The notes beneath the pieces were generated by a model. The model saw only the letters and a program-made list of their open reading frames with translations. It had not been told where the DNA came from and made no database searches. A stretch of 64,000 nucleotides of DNA from Ceratotherium simum simum (Eukaryota; Chordata; Mammalia; Perissodactyla; Rhinocerotidae): positions 3,672,663 through 3,736,662 of the forward strand of contig NW_004454178.1 of NCBI RefSeq assembly GCF_000283155.1. Reading direction: 5' to 3'. The translations under genes were made by a program, and so were the position numbers. Positions 36,321-48,654 of this stretch are shown here, piece after piece (the first letter of the stretch is position 1; each line of letters opens with the position of its first letter).

Positions 36321-38743
36321 TTTGACGGGATAAAGGGAACTAATTTGGTAGAAGAGTACAGAAAACCCCCCAAATGAAATTTGAAGCAGAAGAAGCCAAC
36401 ACAAAATGTAAGAGCCTTTCTACATTTTACTTTGCCTAATAAATAGATTGTAAATATGTTGCTCATAGCAGACTATGCCCCAAATTTAGTTATTAAGTTC
36501 AAAGTAATTCTCACAAATCTAGAATTTGTCAAATATCTGAGTTATTTGCAATGCTAGTAAAACAAAAGGTTGGTAGAATAAAGAAACGTGAGCGTCAAAG
36601 AGTAAGAATTTGCCCAAGTTTTCCAATACTGTTGATGGAAGAGGTGCCTTGAGAATGAATGTTTGCGTTAAATATCTCAGCAGACACGCTCTGACAGTAG
36701 AGAAGGATGCATTAATCTATCATGACTTCACTATACTAGCCATTCAGACCATCAAAACTTTCCCTCCAATTAGTCGTCTTTCTGATAATTATTTCCTCAT
36801 AAATTTAACAGACAGGCATCAAAACAAATGGAGATAATGCCATGTACTGCAGGATATTATGAGAATTTAATCAGGGATCCAGGATGAGTTGAGATTAGGA
36901 GTTGGATATGTCTGGTGTGTGGCATAAGCGATGCATATGTACCGTCACCATAACCAACATCTTCCTCATATCTGTTTGCCAATTCTGCTGTTTCTACGAG
37001 TGTTTGGAGAGCTGTTTGATACTGTAGGAGGCAAGCAGTGCCACATATCTTTATGTTTCACATTGAATTGGTACCAGCTTGAGACCTCACCCACCCGTTT
37101 GAGAGGAAGTCGAGTAACCTTAAAGTTCCTACCTCTACCACTGCATCATTTAAGGACTCTGGGACCAAGCTAGTGCTAAAAGGTAGTCTGGTACTTCCAC
37201 TTTCAGGAAGATGCCCTGGCATCTCAGTCTGCGGCTGCCGTTGCACTTGGCTTCCTCTTGGGGCGGGGAGTGAATGTGAGCTCTCCACTATCTGCCCAGA
37301 GCTGCAATTCTGAGTTCGAGGAAAGCCCTGCCCAGGCAAGCCTGGTCCTTCAAAAGAAGACTGTTACCCAGAATCTCTACTCTCTCTGGGCCAAGCTTAG
37401 CACATGCGCCCCCCGCCCAGACTCCCAAGGCTGCAGCTCAGGGTGCCCCGTTCTTCCAGTCCCGTACACAGCCTTTCTCATCTCAGTCCCACCACTCATC
37501 CAGCATAGGTTCAGACCTCTAGCCTGATGGACCCTGAAACCATTTCCTCTCTTCCCAAGTTTCTGTTTCCATCCCAGGGGGAGATACTTTCCTTTTTGTC
37601 CACCTCTACTCTTTCTTTGATAATAGTTGTAACTACCTATCAGAATCTCAAAATCTCAGCCTTCAGAAACTCAAAAGAGCCCGTGTGTCTTCCCTAGGGA
37701 CAAAAAGGACCCAAGTCTTAGGCATACAAATTTCTGTTTACTGTCGCGTGCTGGATGATTTTCATTCCTTCCTAATATGTAACCCCATCTCAAGAACAGA
37801 TTGGAGATCCTCTCCCTGCAGCAGAGAAAAAACAAAACAAAAAAACAATACATCCGCAAGTTAATTTCTAAATGGGTCACCCTGCTACAGAGCTACAAGA
37901 GTATTTAATGTTAATTTCTAAATGGATCACACTGCTACTGAGATAAAAGGTGTGTGACAAATCTGGGGCAGGTAACAGGAGCTAAATTGCAGGGATAAAG
38001 GATAGGCATCTGGAGATAATTCACCATGGGTAAAGGAGTTGGCTGAAGATCTGGACTCAGCAATAAGGCCAAAGAGTCGGGAGATTGGTAGTTTTGGACC
38101 TAGTTTGGAGCTGATCTGGGCCAACCTGTTGGCTTTGCACCCTGGGGGAGAAAAAGGGCTGTGTGTGTGTGTTTTGAACAAAGCAAACAGAACTGAAAAA
38201 AGCTTTACCTATGAGGCCTAAACAACTCTGATATAGGGATAAAACAGAAAGAAGAGGATAACATTTTCCTACAGCAGGATTGAGGCTAAACTGTGGAGCC
38301 CAGAACGTCTGTGAGGGTTCAGTAATACACAGCTAGCAGTAGCGGGTACAAGAGTGGCAGAGGCAAACCAAGGGCCGCATTTGGTGACTAGAAGACCATT
38401 GTCTAAGGAAGCTCCAAATGATGGCATAGCAAACTCAGCAGCCACCCGGGCAAAGTCAACAGGCAAGTTTGAGGTGGTAGGTTGAGCAAATTCACCTCCA
38501 CAGCTGAACCCAAGAGTCTTTCCAAAGTCAACAATGGAAAGCCAAGATGGAGACACCTGCTAAATAAGTCATGAAAAGGGTTGCAGGGACTCCTGGAGAG
38601 AGGCTAGAAAAGGGGAGAAACAGTGAATATTTGAGATCTTGGTACGATGAAACTGGAGGTTAAGGTTAAGGAGACACCCATCTTCAGATCAAACAATATA
38701 GTGATTTTATTTGAAGGCACAAACAGGTGAGGCCTGGTGAGAT
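36321..38743. other. Unassigned noncoding sequence, locally GC-richer
   Basis: No gene. 37200-37540 is richer in G+C than its surroundings (for example GCGCCCCCCGCCCAG) but has few CpGs and no exon-like frame that I trust. A dispersed direct repeat lies at 37860-37942. Confidence 0.5.
37860..37942 (+). repeat. 33-bp direct repeat, 50-bp period
   Basis: Units at 37860-37892 and 37910-37942 both start GTTAATTTCTAAATGG and differ at three positions. They are separated by 17 unrelated bases. Confidence 0.85.
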
Positions 38744-38987
38744 AATTTTTGCATATTTTTTTTTTTTAAAGATTTTGTTTATTTATTTTTTTCCCCCCTA
38801 AGCTCCAGTGGATAGTTGTATGTCATAGCTGCACATCCTTCTAGTTGCTGTATGTGGGACGCGGCCTCAGCATGGCTGGAGAAGCGGTGTGTTGGTGCGC
38901 GCCCAGGATCCGAACCCGGGCCGCCATCATCGGAGAGCGCGCACTTAACCTCTAAGCCACAGGGCCGGCCCCAATTTTTGCATATTT
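38744..38987 (-). mobile_element. ERE-1 type SINE lacking the GATGTTAGC modules, 15-bp TSD
   Basis: TSD AATTTTTGCATATTT at 38744-38758 and 38973-38987, identical. The body reads T-run, GATAGTTGTATGTCATAGCT, GCACATCCTTCTAGTTGCTG, GGACGCGGCCTCAGCATGGC, GGAGAAGCGGTGTG, B box GATCCGAACCCGG and the head complement. The 3' GATGTTAGCTCAGG modules found in the copies at 1397 and 18002 are absent, so the tail joins the ERE-1 segment directly. Confidence 0.94.
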
Positions 38988-39079
38988 AAATAGAATTTAA
39001 GCAAACTTTCATTTGTTTACTTCCCCTGTGATGTTTTTCCTTGCAAGTTGTCAAATAATAAATTGGCCTTCTCATTTAT

Positions 39080-39117
39080 GGTGTGTGTGTGTGCGTGTGT
39101 GTATGTGTGTGTGTATG
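39080..39117. repeat. Imperfect (GT)n microsatellite
   Basis: GT repeats with CG and AT interruptions. Confidence 0.93.
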
Positions 39118-39329
39118 AGTTTGGTTGTCAGTTTCCCTGAGCTAGATTCCTTATGGCTCAACTGGTAAATTTATTAGTTCTTGGAACCTCCAAGCTGGCA
39201 ATCCGAATTGAAAGCCATGGTAAACCAAGGAGCATTCACACGGTGGGCATGAGCTATCCAGTGAGTCTTCTCACACAATTTCCCTTTAATTCATATTCTC
39301 CATTTCCTACTGTCCTAATCGTAATCATA

Positions 39330-39690
39330 ATCTAGGCCCTAATTAACTCTCATTTCTCCATCCAATGAGTGTTACACATTGCTTCCATTATGCCTTTTCT
39401 AACTCCATAACCTCTACCTGGAATGCCGCTAAATCTTACTCCTGTTTCAAAGTCCAGCTCAACTATTACTTCCTTCATGAAGATTTTCCACATCGCCCAC
39501 CCAGAAATTAACTACCCCTTCCAGGGAGTCTTATGGCAGTTTATTTATGTTACATAAATGGGGCTTCTTTTCCCCCTTGTTTGGCAGTTAATGTGTGCAC
39601 GTGTGTGTGTGTGTGTATTGTGTTATAATCTGACTAAATTATTGGGACAGTTCCTAAGGCCAAGGATCACACCTCTACATGCTCGCAGTG
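39330..39690 (+). mobile_element. LINE L2 3' region
   Basis: ACCTCTACCTGGAATGCC, AAGTCCAGCTCAACTATTAC, TTCCTTCATGAAGATTTTCC, GGCAGTTTATTTATG and TTCCTAAGGCCAAGGATCAC follow the order of the L2 3' end. A GT run (39597-39617) interrupts it. Confidence 0.65.
39597..39617. repeat. Short (GT)n microsatellite
   Basis: GCACG followed by about nine GT units, inside an L2 remnant. Confidence 0.9.
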
Positions 39691-39779
39691 TTCTTTGTTT
39701 GTGTTCAACCTTCCCTCTCACCCTGTTCACCACCCATCCTAGGCTGCCTCCTGTTGCAATGTTATTACTTTTTTTCTAT

Positions 39780-40065
39780 CAGGGTGATTCTTTTTTTTTT
39801 TTTTTTTGATGAGGAGGAAGATTCACTCTGAGCTAACCTCTGTTGCCAATCTTCCTCTCTTTTTTGCTTGAGGAAGATTGTCCCTGAGCCATCATCTAAT
39901 CTTAGAGTGCCAATCTTCCTCTGTCTTCCACGTTACTGCCACAACACAGCTTGATGAGTGGTGTAGGTCCGTGCCCAGGATCCAAACCCATGAACTCGGG
40001 CTGCCAAAGTGGAGCATGCTGGACTCAACTACTATGCCATGAGGCCAGCCCCCACGGTGATTCTT
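39780..40065 (-). mobile_element. ERE-2 type SINE with 13-bp TSD
   Basis: TSD CAGGGTGATTCTT (39780-39792) and CACGGTGATTCTT (40053-40065), one mismatch. A T-run is followed by GAGGAAGATTCACTCTGAGC, two further TCTTCCTC modules, CACAGCTTGATGAGTGGTGT, the B-box complement and GAGGCCAGCCCC. The body carries an extra AATCTTAGAGTGCC insertion and is more diverged than other copies. Confidence 0.93.
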
Positions 40066-40790
40066 AATGCCTCTGTAAGCTAAATGTCATATTCATAAAA
40101 ATATGGGAAGATTGAAAGGGGACAAGATTAGGTAAGCCTCTTTGATTTACACCAAATCATATATTCCCTCACTCAGAAATGTATTTGACCCTTCAAATCC
40201 CCTAAGTTGTAATAACTTTTTTCAACTCTTTTCAAATGCCCCCATCATTATCGATAAGCAGAAAAGCCTGGAGAAAACATTATTTTCTTTTTCACCTAGA
40301 GTTTCTGTTACTTATTTGATAAACACCCCATGTTGATGACTCACGAGCAGGTAATTCAGCATCGACCAAACGAACAAAGTCAAAACTAAATGAGCCATGC
40401 TTTCACGTCACTGATGCAAATTATACTATGCCTAAAAATTCCTTTCCGTACCAATTAGTTAAGCTAACCATCACTTAAAGGTAAACTTAAAGGAGGGCCA
40501 CCCTTTACGGTCTTTCAATAGGCAGGCACAGCTGTGCCATAAAACAGTCCATCGGTATTTGCACAAGTGAGAATTCTGCAAGGCTTCCACAGTCTTGCCA
40601 AATTCGATTCTACAATTTAAGTAAACAAAAAAAGAAAAAAAAGATGAAATTGATTCCACAAAGGGAAAGTATATCCCACAGGCATGGGCTCTGAAATTAA
40701 GCAATTTTCGTTCGTTTCACTCATTCAAGTTATAAGATATTTGATCTTTAGCTGTCCAAAAATCTCTAAGCTGGCATCATTCCAGTTTCT
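40066..40790. other. Unassigned noncoding sequence
   Basis: No gene or repeat recognised. Confidence 0.5.
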
Positions 40791-40985
40791 AGTAGGCTCG
40801 ACTTACTAGGTATGTGATGTTGGTCATGCTATATTGTGCTCTGATTTCTTCATCTGGAAAATGGAGGTAAAACTACTACCAGATTCATAGAGTTATTATG
40901 AGAATTAAATAAAATAATCCATATAAAGCTAAAACTGTCAAGGCCAGAGTTAGGGCTTGATAAGTGCCAGCTATTATTATGTGAT
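40791..40985 (+). mobile_element. MIR SINE fragment
   Basis: CGACTTACTAGGTATGTGAT, TTCATCTGGAAAATGGAGGT, AGAGTTATTATGAGAATTAA and TTGATAAGTGCCAGCTATTA match the MIR core and 3' end. Confidence 0.8.
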
Positions 40986-43217
40986 AACTTTTACATGTAT
41001 GCCAATACTGTGTCTATGCAATATCAAAATAAAACCGATGAAAATAAAAATATCAACTATGCATTTTATTCCAGAGACTAAGCTGTGAAGAACAAAAGGA
41101 TAAACAAGCATGGATCTAAAAAGCCTCAATGATTTTCCAGGACTCAAATGTTTCCAATTTCATATTTACTTATTTTGGTTTAGAATGTATGAATCTACTG
41201 TAAATGCTAATCATTTGTGATCTTGAATAAGATCAGTGTGTAAACATGCCAAGTCATCTTGAGTCCCAACTAAGAAAATAGTTAATATTTCTGCAAATAT
41301 ATTGCAAAACAGAGATTTGCAAATAATATTTGAAATTTGCACAGGGAATAAAGTTTCAGCACACTATCTCTGTTGTACATCTATGACAAATCAAGTAATG
41401 TGGGACAGCAGATTTTAACAGCAACTCAAAATCTTATGATCTTGCATTCAGTTCTCTCTGCTACAAACATTAACCTTAGTTCAGCACTTATATCCTCGTT
41501 TTTGGAAACTTACAGATGTATGGATGAGTCACTAAATTTTTTTCACTTTCTGTCTGAATATGTTGGTATCATTTAGGGTAGGCACAGGGTAAAACTCACA
41601 AAAGATTTACTGATGGGCATAATATGCACTTAAATAATTTATATTCCAGGCAGTCACACCGATGTCTTTTTAAAGGAGAGCATGTCAAAACATTAAAAAA
41701 CAAAACTTTCATTTCCTCTTATTATTAATTGAAATGCTTTTCGTTAATGGTGATAGAATAAATGTGTTTACTAGTTAGACTGCTAAGTGTCCATTATCAA
41801 GTGCTGATAAGCTATAGGAAATTGCCCTTCCTAGGGCAGTGTAACTTGAATGCTTTCTGCATTTCCATCAGCTCAGATAAGGTGCACCAAATTATCTTTC
41901 CAACTACAGCTGTGTCACCTGAATGCAATTAACACCTTATTAAGTGTTAAGGCATTTCTACAAGTAATAAATTAGTCATGGCTCAGTAGCTTGTAACACT
42001 TCTTTAGTACAGTACTTGATACATTTACTGTAGCCTATGGAAAATGCTAAAAACAACTAAATAAATTCTTTAAAGCAATACTATTACAGGGATAATTTTA
42101 TATTTATTTTAGTGCTGCTGATTGCACAAGCAGTCAGAGGGTGGAGGCAATAAATCAAAGATCTCTCTTTTTATGACTGCTGGGTGTCTTTTGGATTCAG
42201 GCAAAGTTTAGTGCCAGAAAGCTGAAAAATTTTCATTAAATTTAAGTCACTAAACCATTCCTTTATAAGTTGTTTTCCCTCACTTTCTTCCCTACACTGA
42301 ACATCTTAAGATGTCAAAAATTAACTATAATTTTTAGTTAAAAAATTGCAAGATGAATGTGAAGCAGCTCTTAATATTTAATATATACAAGTAATTTAAA
42401 AATTTTATAGCCACTTCATATACCTAAAAACTTATATCTATTTGAAAATATACCCCCTCTATTTTTGTTCTACAAGTTAAAACCCAAATACTAACAACTT
42501 GTTCCATGAAGAAGAATGAATGGATGAAATATCCTTAATAAAAAAGAAAAATATAAATATTGATAATTAAATAAGGTTTATCCACACACACAGAAATTTT
42601 AAAATAATCTCTATTTGCATTTCTTCTGAGATTCAAATTTTCTATCTGTTTCCTTTCTGTTCCCCTAGAGAATCATTATCAATGACTAAAGGCAGGCACA
42701 GAAGTTATAATTTATAACATCGGTTCTTCCAAAGGAACTGGAGAAGCTTTCCTAGGTTCAGATGATAGAAGTTGTAAAAGACACCTGATTTCTTCACTGA
42801 ATACGAGCTCTAGTTCTACTGCTATAGAAGTGAGTTTGCAGTGTCTATGCACACAGAAGGAAAGAATTCAAATTATTTGCAAGCAAGCATCTCTTTAGAA
42901 TTTGCCTGCGTATATTTTTTAACTGTAAGTGATATCATTTTTTTTCTTTCCTTGTCAGGAAACTAGGCACTCGTATTAAGTGCCACATAAATAGCTAATT
43001 GGGTGGAATGATCAGAAGATTACAGAAACCACTTCTCAGGTAGGAACCTCCGAAACAAGCTCCAGAGGAATGTGGGTCAAACGTTTAATCACCCGTTTCT
43101 GAGCATATAAAACTAATATTTCTTAACGAACTCCAGATTGGCAGTTTTCAGCTTTCCCATTAAATTACAAATCAGACCATGATCACAAAATCTATTAGAA
43201 GTTTAAGAACCCTCTAG
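40986..43217. other. Transposon-poor AT-rich block
   Basis: About 2.2 kb in which I recognise no transposon, microsatellite or coding frame. Within 41760-42260 there are many short motifs of the kind found in developmental enhancers: CTGATAAG near 41804, an inverted GATA pair AGATAAG/TTATCTT at 41875-41881 and 41893-41899, GCAATTAAC near 41924. This is a candidate conserved noncoding region only; the conservation cannot be seen from one sequence. Confidence 0.4.
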
Positions 43218-43345
43218 TCCACTTTCTCATGTCACAGTTGAGAAACTAAAATCTAAGGAGGTGAAATGACTTGCTGGAGGTCACATAGTGAGAACCAGAT
43301 CTTAGGATGCCTCATCTGAAGCTTCTATCACTACATTACCTGGGG
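43218..43345 (-). mobile_element. MIR SINE fragment
   Basis: TTCTCATGTCACAGTTGAGA, AACTAAAATCTAAGGAGGTG, AAATGACTTGCTGGAGGTCA and CACATAGTGAGAACCAGAT match the complement of the MIR core. Confidence 0.7.
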
Positions 43346-44513
43346 GGGATGTACCTTCCAACGAACATTTGGGCACTGTGTTCTACCACTTGTTTCTAGG
43401 AGTGGAACTTGGTATATTAAAGCATATTCTCAAATACACATAGTATGTCCTAAATTTAATACTGAATTTGCTTTGGTCCTCATTAGAGTAGCTAGAACAG
43501 TTTAAAATATTTTCCCTATATTGTGATATTTTTATCCTATATTGTTTCAGAATATTTCTCCATCTTTTTTTTTTAAGATACGTCAGGAGTAAGCCAATAG
43601 ATTTCTCATGAAGTTTCAGCATTAATAATATTGTTCTTACCACTTTCAATTTTAGGTCGGTTTTGCCATATATTTTTCTTACATAATTTATCAAATCTGA
43701 AAATTAACTGAAAATTAAATCTGAAATTAAACTATAAATGCTGTGTATTAATCTTTCTTTTTTTCTAAAAATGTAAAGCCTTCCATAAAATAATGTATGG
43801 ATTGTTGAAGATATCTATGAAAAAAAAGACATCACTTTAGTAACAGTCATAAAATACTAAGAAAACACTTTTCGGAAAATATTCTGTAACTTTTACAGTT
43901 ATGGTGTTTTTACTACTGCATTATTTTTCACAATGTTCAAATAATGAGGTTTAAATAGTATTTTTAAAAACAGCCCTTTAGTTACGGTCAGTTCAGAATT
44001 GGGTTCAGGGATGCTATGCTTCAGAATTAGTGTTTGATTATTCCAATGGGTATTTTTTCCCAGGTGGCAGTCGCTGGTGTCTACAGGAAGGATTGGTTAC
44101 ATAGTAAACAGAGGTCTTTATCTATTCCTACTCTCAGCACAGCCCTGTGACAGCTCTGAGATTTGATAAAACAAACTGCTTTTCTTGAATATCCAAGGTA
44201 AGATGCCTATATTACTGCCAACAAAATATACCTTGACTATGGTTGAAGGCTACTTTTCTGTACAATGATTATCAGCTCCACTGTTGACACAATTGCACTT
44301 CTAGAAATATGGAAATCAATATGTAGCCAAAGATTTATGAAAAAATTGTGGCATTATCTAAAATGAGTAACAAATGAAAAAAAAAAATCCTTGGAAGTTA
44401 GGGAATTGTCGTCAAGTAAATCACAGCACATAGTTCTACTTTATTACTTTTGCTTATTTTTCAAGCTTCCCCTAATGAATATCTATTACTTTTATTATTC
44501 TAAATAAAGTCTT
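43346..44513. other. Unassigned noncoding sequence
   Basis: AT-rich with no gene. Small local repeats (CTGAAAATTAA units) lie near 43695-43732. Confidence 0.5.
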
Positions 44514-44794
44514 TAGAAACATTTTTTATTATTTATTATTTATTTATTGTGAGGAGATCAGCCCTGTGCTAACATCTGCCAATCCTCCTCTTGTTTTGGT
44601 GAGTAAGACTGGCCCTGGGCTAACATCCTTGCCTATCTTCCTCCACTTTTTATGGGACGCCGCCACAGCATGACTTGACAAGCAGTACGTCAGTGCGCGC
44701 CGGGGATCCAAACCTGCGAACCCTGGGCGGCCACAGCGGAGCGCGCGCACTTAACCACTTGCGCCACCAGGCCGGCCCCTAGAAATATTTTTTA
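44514..44794 (-). mobile_element. ERE-2 type SINE with 15-bp TSD
   Basis: TSD TAGAAACATTTTTTA (44514-44528) and TAGAAATATTTTTTA (44780-44794), one mismatch. The tail complement is a TTAT/TTTA-rich run, then GAGGAGATCAGCCCTGTGC, CCAATCCTCCTCTTG, GACGCCGCCACAGCATGACT, GGGGATCCAAACCTGCGAAC and the head complement CCAGGCCGGCCCC. Confidence 0.95.
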
Positions 44795-44869
44795 AACATC
44801 CTTTGACAAAAGTAAAGGATTTGAGAGAACTATGATATTACATTTGCCATTGCCAGGAGCGATGATGTG
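44795..44869. other. Short unassigned spacer
   Basis: Unique-looking sequence between the ERE and an LTR. Confidence 0.4.
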
Positions 44870-45475
44870 AATGTATGCTGAAACAGACTGCATTTTCCAA
44901 AGAGGACCACTGCAATATATCTCGTCTCACATGCACTTTTTACAAATGACATCTAGTGAGGAGGTCTAAGTCCTCTCCCCTCGAACCTTGGTTGATATTT
45001 ATAAGCACTTCTACTGACACAGGACATTGAAACCAGAGTACATTGAAATATTTATGATTTCCAAGGTTAAGTCATAAATATGCCATTCGTGTCCACCTTG
45101 GTTTTTTTGTTTATTTTGAGAATGTTCTTTCTTCAAACTCTGCCACCATGCTATAAGGAAATGCAATCTCACCAATGTGGAGATACCACATGTTGATGCC
45201 TCACCTAGGTGTTTCAGCCAACAGCTCCAGCTAAGGCCCCCCAAAACAGTCAACATCAACCACCAGACATGTGAATAAACAAGCCTAGAGATGAATCCAT
45301 TCCCCAGCTATTGAATCATCTTTCTTTGAATTTTCCCAGTTGATGCCCCAGAGAAGGCTTCCTTGCTGTGTCCTATCTGAATTCTTGAAACAGAATCTGT
45401 GAGCAATAAAATGGTTGTTTTTTTACACCACTAAGATTAGGGTGGTTTGTTTTGCATAAATAAATATTTGGACCA
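44870..45475 (+). mobile_element. MLT1-type LTR (ERVL-MaLR)
   Basis: Co-linear with an MLT1 LTR: AGGTTAAGTCATAAATATGC, GCCACCATGCTATAAGGAAA, CCAACAGCTCCAGCTAAGGC, CATCAACCACCAGACATGTG, GTGAGCAATAAAATGGTTGT (polyadenylation signal) and TAGGGTGGTTTGTTTTGCAT. Edges are approximate and no TSD was found. No retroviral coding sequence is present. Confidence 0.8.
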
Positions 45476-46564
45476 TAGGCCTCCTCCAAAGAGAAATAGT
45501 CACTTTCCACGGAAAGAGAAGAAATGAGAAATCAATAAGGCATTCAACTCTCCAAATACCCAAGAGAGCAAATAAAAAGTGTGCAAACCTCATTACGAGT
45601 TAATAAAAATAAAAACAATATGTTGAAAAAATAATCGAACCATCTTGCTTTAAATGCTTAGAATAAAAACTGAATTTTCAGAAAATACTTTGGTTACGTA
45701 GCGAATTCCTTACTGTAAAAGAAAAGTCACCAAACTTCCCTCTAAATATTGAAGACCTTGATTTCAGCCTCAATTATCCATAACAAAGACTAACTACTAA
45801 AAATAGGAGAAAAGAGAAATTCTACATTTTCACTGTGATTGGGAATATGTATAGCAGTATGTAAGAGATTGCTACAATGGAATAAAACATACGAGTTCTT
45901 GAGGATGAAATCAATTTAAAAAAAAACAAAACACTTTTGAATATCATTTTAAGCTACATTTCCTGAGAAGATGCCAGAGTTGCAGGGTGAATAAAATGCA
46001 ACATTTTTTAGCACCACCATAGTGAGTAATTACGATATCTAATAATCTAGCATCCATCAGATTAATACAGAAGAAGGGGTATTCTTTGCTATGAATGTGT
46101 CATTTGACACTCTGTGATACAATCTGAGTATAATTTACTTGTTCCTTTGGGTTAGTGATTGTTGTCCCATCTGGACACATAAATGTCAGAAGAAGTAAAT
46201 GAGACTAATTAAATAGTTCTTTGCTGTAATAGAGTTGTAAGCTAAAAGGTCATTAAATCATTCATTCATACAGTGGGATATGTATTTAATGCAGAGTAAG
46301 TGTTGATAATAATTAGGGTGTTAAGAGACATCTAACAAAGTCTTGGGTTGGGAATTGGAGGGAAAGGTCTAGGTTGGTTTCCAAAAAAAGGTAATGTCTA
46401 AGCTGACTCCTGAACAGCAAATAAGACTGCATTGAGTCAGGAGACAAGTGGTAAAACGTCCCAAGTAGAATTACAGCCTATATAAAAGCTCAGAAGAGAG
46501 GAAAAGTATGGTGTATTGAAGAAACTCCAAGTAACTCAGTTTGTCTGGAGTTTAGACTATGAGG
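45476..46564. other. Unassigned noncoding sequence
   Basis: AT-rich. No gene or transposon recognised in about 1.1 kb. Confidence 0.5.
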
Positions 46565-47330
46565 AGGGGCGTGGCAGAAGATGAGACTGAGTAGGGAAGC
46601 AAGGCCAGAACATGATGACCCCCACACAGCATTCTGTATTCAGGTTTTATGTTGTGACTTTGAAGTGTTTTAGACAAGGAAGTGTCATGATCAAGATGTT
46701 TTCTCTCAGGATCTCTCAGGATGCAAGCAAAAAGATCAATTAGAAGGCAGTTTGCATTGATCTAGGGAAAAGACAATAGCAGCCTCAAACAAAATAAGGG
46801 CAACCGAAATGCAGAGAAGTGGATGGATAAATTCAAGTGATATTAAGGTAGAAACATCAATGGGATTTGTTGATTTAATGGTGGTGGTGAGGAGGAAGAG
46901 ATGAGGAGTTGAGAAAGTATCAGAGTGCCTGGCTTGAACAACTGAGAGCATGGTGGTAAGAAACTCTGAAACAAAAAACACAAGCAGAATATTTGGTTAA
47001 GGCGGAGTTAAAAGAAGCATCAATATTTAGACATGTTGACTTTGAGATGCCTATGGGACATCCAGGTAGAGATGTTAAGGAGACTCTTGGATCTAGAGCT
47101 CAGGGGAACAATGCATTCTACAGCTAGAGACCAATGGTTTACAGACAGTACTTGAAATATCATGAGTGACATCATCTTGGGAGAGTATGTCAAGTGAGAA
47201 GTGTAGAGGATTAAGAATGTGGAAACCAATGTTATTTATGGGTAAGGTAGGAAAAAGAGAAGATTCAGAAGGTGGACAAAAGGAACAATCACAAATGTAA
47301 AAGGATATCCAAAAGAAAGTAGGGTCGCAG
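46565..47330 (-). mobile_element. Long L2 fragment (minus strand)
   Basis: About 0.75 kb co-linear with the L2 complement: GGAAGTGTCATGATCAAGAT, GAGAAGTGGATGGATAAATT, CTGGCTTGAACAACTGAGAG then CATGGTGGT, AGACATGTTGACTTTGAGAT then GCCTATGGGACATCCAGG, and GGATCTAGAGCTCAGGGGA. The same segment appears in sense orientation at 54064-55095. No intact reading frame. Confidence 0.7.
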
Positions 47331-47705
47331 AAGTAAAGAAAATAGACTGTTTATTAAAAGAGGATTTATCAATAGTTCAAATACTGCAGAGAAATCAGCA
47401 AAATAAACACTGGAAAATGTCCACTGAATTTAGCCTTTCTTTTTGCTAGTCCTAAACATTCAGTATGGTTTGCCTCATCTATGTCTTTAGGTTTCTACTA
47501 ATTTCAAAAGGAGAACTTGTTTAATTATAGCAATCATACAGGCAGGGACATTTGAGGTAAGTGGGGATTTTCTTTTATTATTATGATACCACTCAAAATA
47601 TATTATATTGGAAAAGTATGATATAACAGAAACTATTTTCTTAAAATTAGTTCTGTAGGTATTATCATAACAAATTTAATTTAACAATTATCAGTTTGCC
47701 ACAAG
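47331..47705. other. Unassigned noncoding sequence
   Basis: AT-rich. The first part may continue the L2 remnant. No gene. Confidence 0.4.
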
Positions 47706-47835
47706 TTTCTACTTTGAAAATATGTAAACTGAGGCACAGAGATATTTAGTGATCTCCTAAGGTTTCTTAAAGAGGAAGTGGTCTTTGGACAGGAAATTAT
47801 GTATTCGGGTGCAGAGTCCTGTGCACAAGGCTCTA
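47706..47835 (-). mobile_element. MIR SINE fragment
   Basis: ATGTAAACTGAGGCACAGAG, ATATTTAGTGATCTCCTAAG and TTCGGGTGCAGAGTCCTGTG match the complement of MIR. Confidence 0.7.
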
Positions 47836-48654
47836 AAACATACAGGCAAAGAAATAATCTTGTTAATTTCCCATAGAACATTTTTACAATATCACATTAT
47901 TCAGCCTTTATCATTTTTAAGTAGACACAAACAACTTTAGAGCTTCACATAATTAAAAGTTTTACACTCTGTGTGTGATTCTTTAAACCCTTCATCAGTT
48001 TGTCAATTAGCAAACAAAACTAAAAACCTCATTTATTCTGGTTATGCCCGGAAGCTGACGTTCCTAATAAAAATGCTTCTTACATAATGAAGAGTAAATG
48101 CCTTAAAGAATTGACTTTCTCCAACTTCCAGAATTATAAACCAGTTATTGCTCCTCCTGAGTACATTCAATACTTTCTAAGTGCAGAACAGAGAGGGAAT
48201 TTGTTAATCCCTTCTGCACTCTAACATCTCTGTGTTTAACCACACTGATCTATGTACATTTCAGCAGGTGGATAGCAATGGTAGATGTACAGACCAAATG
48301 GACTCTCACGCCTGCTGCGGATACGTGCTATATATTTGTCAAGGCTCCCTCACCACATCCAGCGGAAGATGAATCCAGGCCACATGGTCAACAAAATGCA
48401 CTCATATGCTACATTTAGGCCTGAGCAACTAGAAGAGAGAGGTAAAAGAGGGAGGGTAGTTTTACTGCTTAAAAGTCCAACATGTTTTATTCAAATGAAA
48501 TGTATTAAAAAAATAAATTCATCCTTCTAACTTTAGTATATGAGATGAGTAGGTGGCTGCACCAGATAAGGCTGTGTCTAAGGATAAGCTTCAAAAGTCA
48601 ACCAACATCACTTCACCAAAAAAGACAAGATACAGTGATTTAAGGAATTATTAA
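47836..48654. other. Unassigned noncoding sequence
   Basis: No gene or named repeat. Confidence 0.5.

Noticed and set aside
37200..37540. Possible CpG island or exon
   Set aside because: Higher G+C than neighbours but few CpGs, and no frame with exon-like boundaries.
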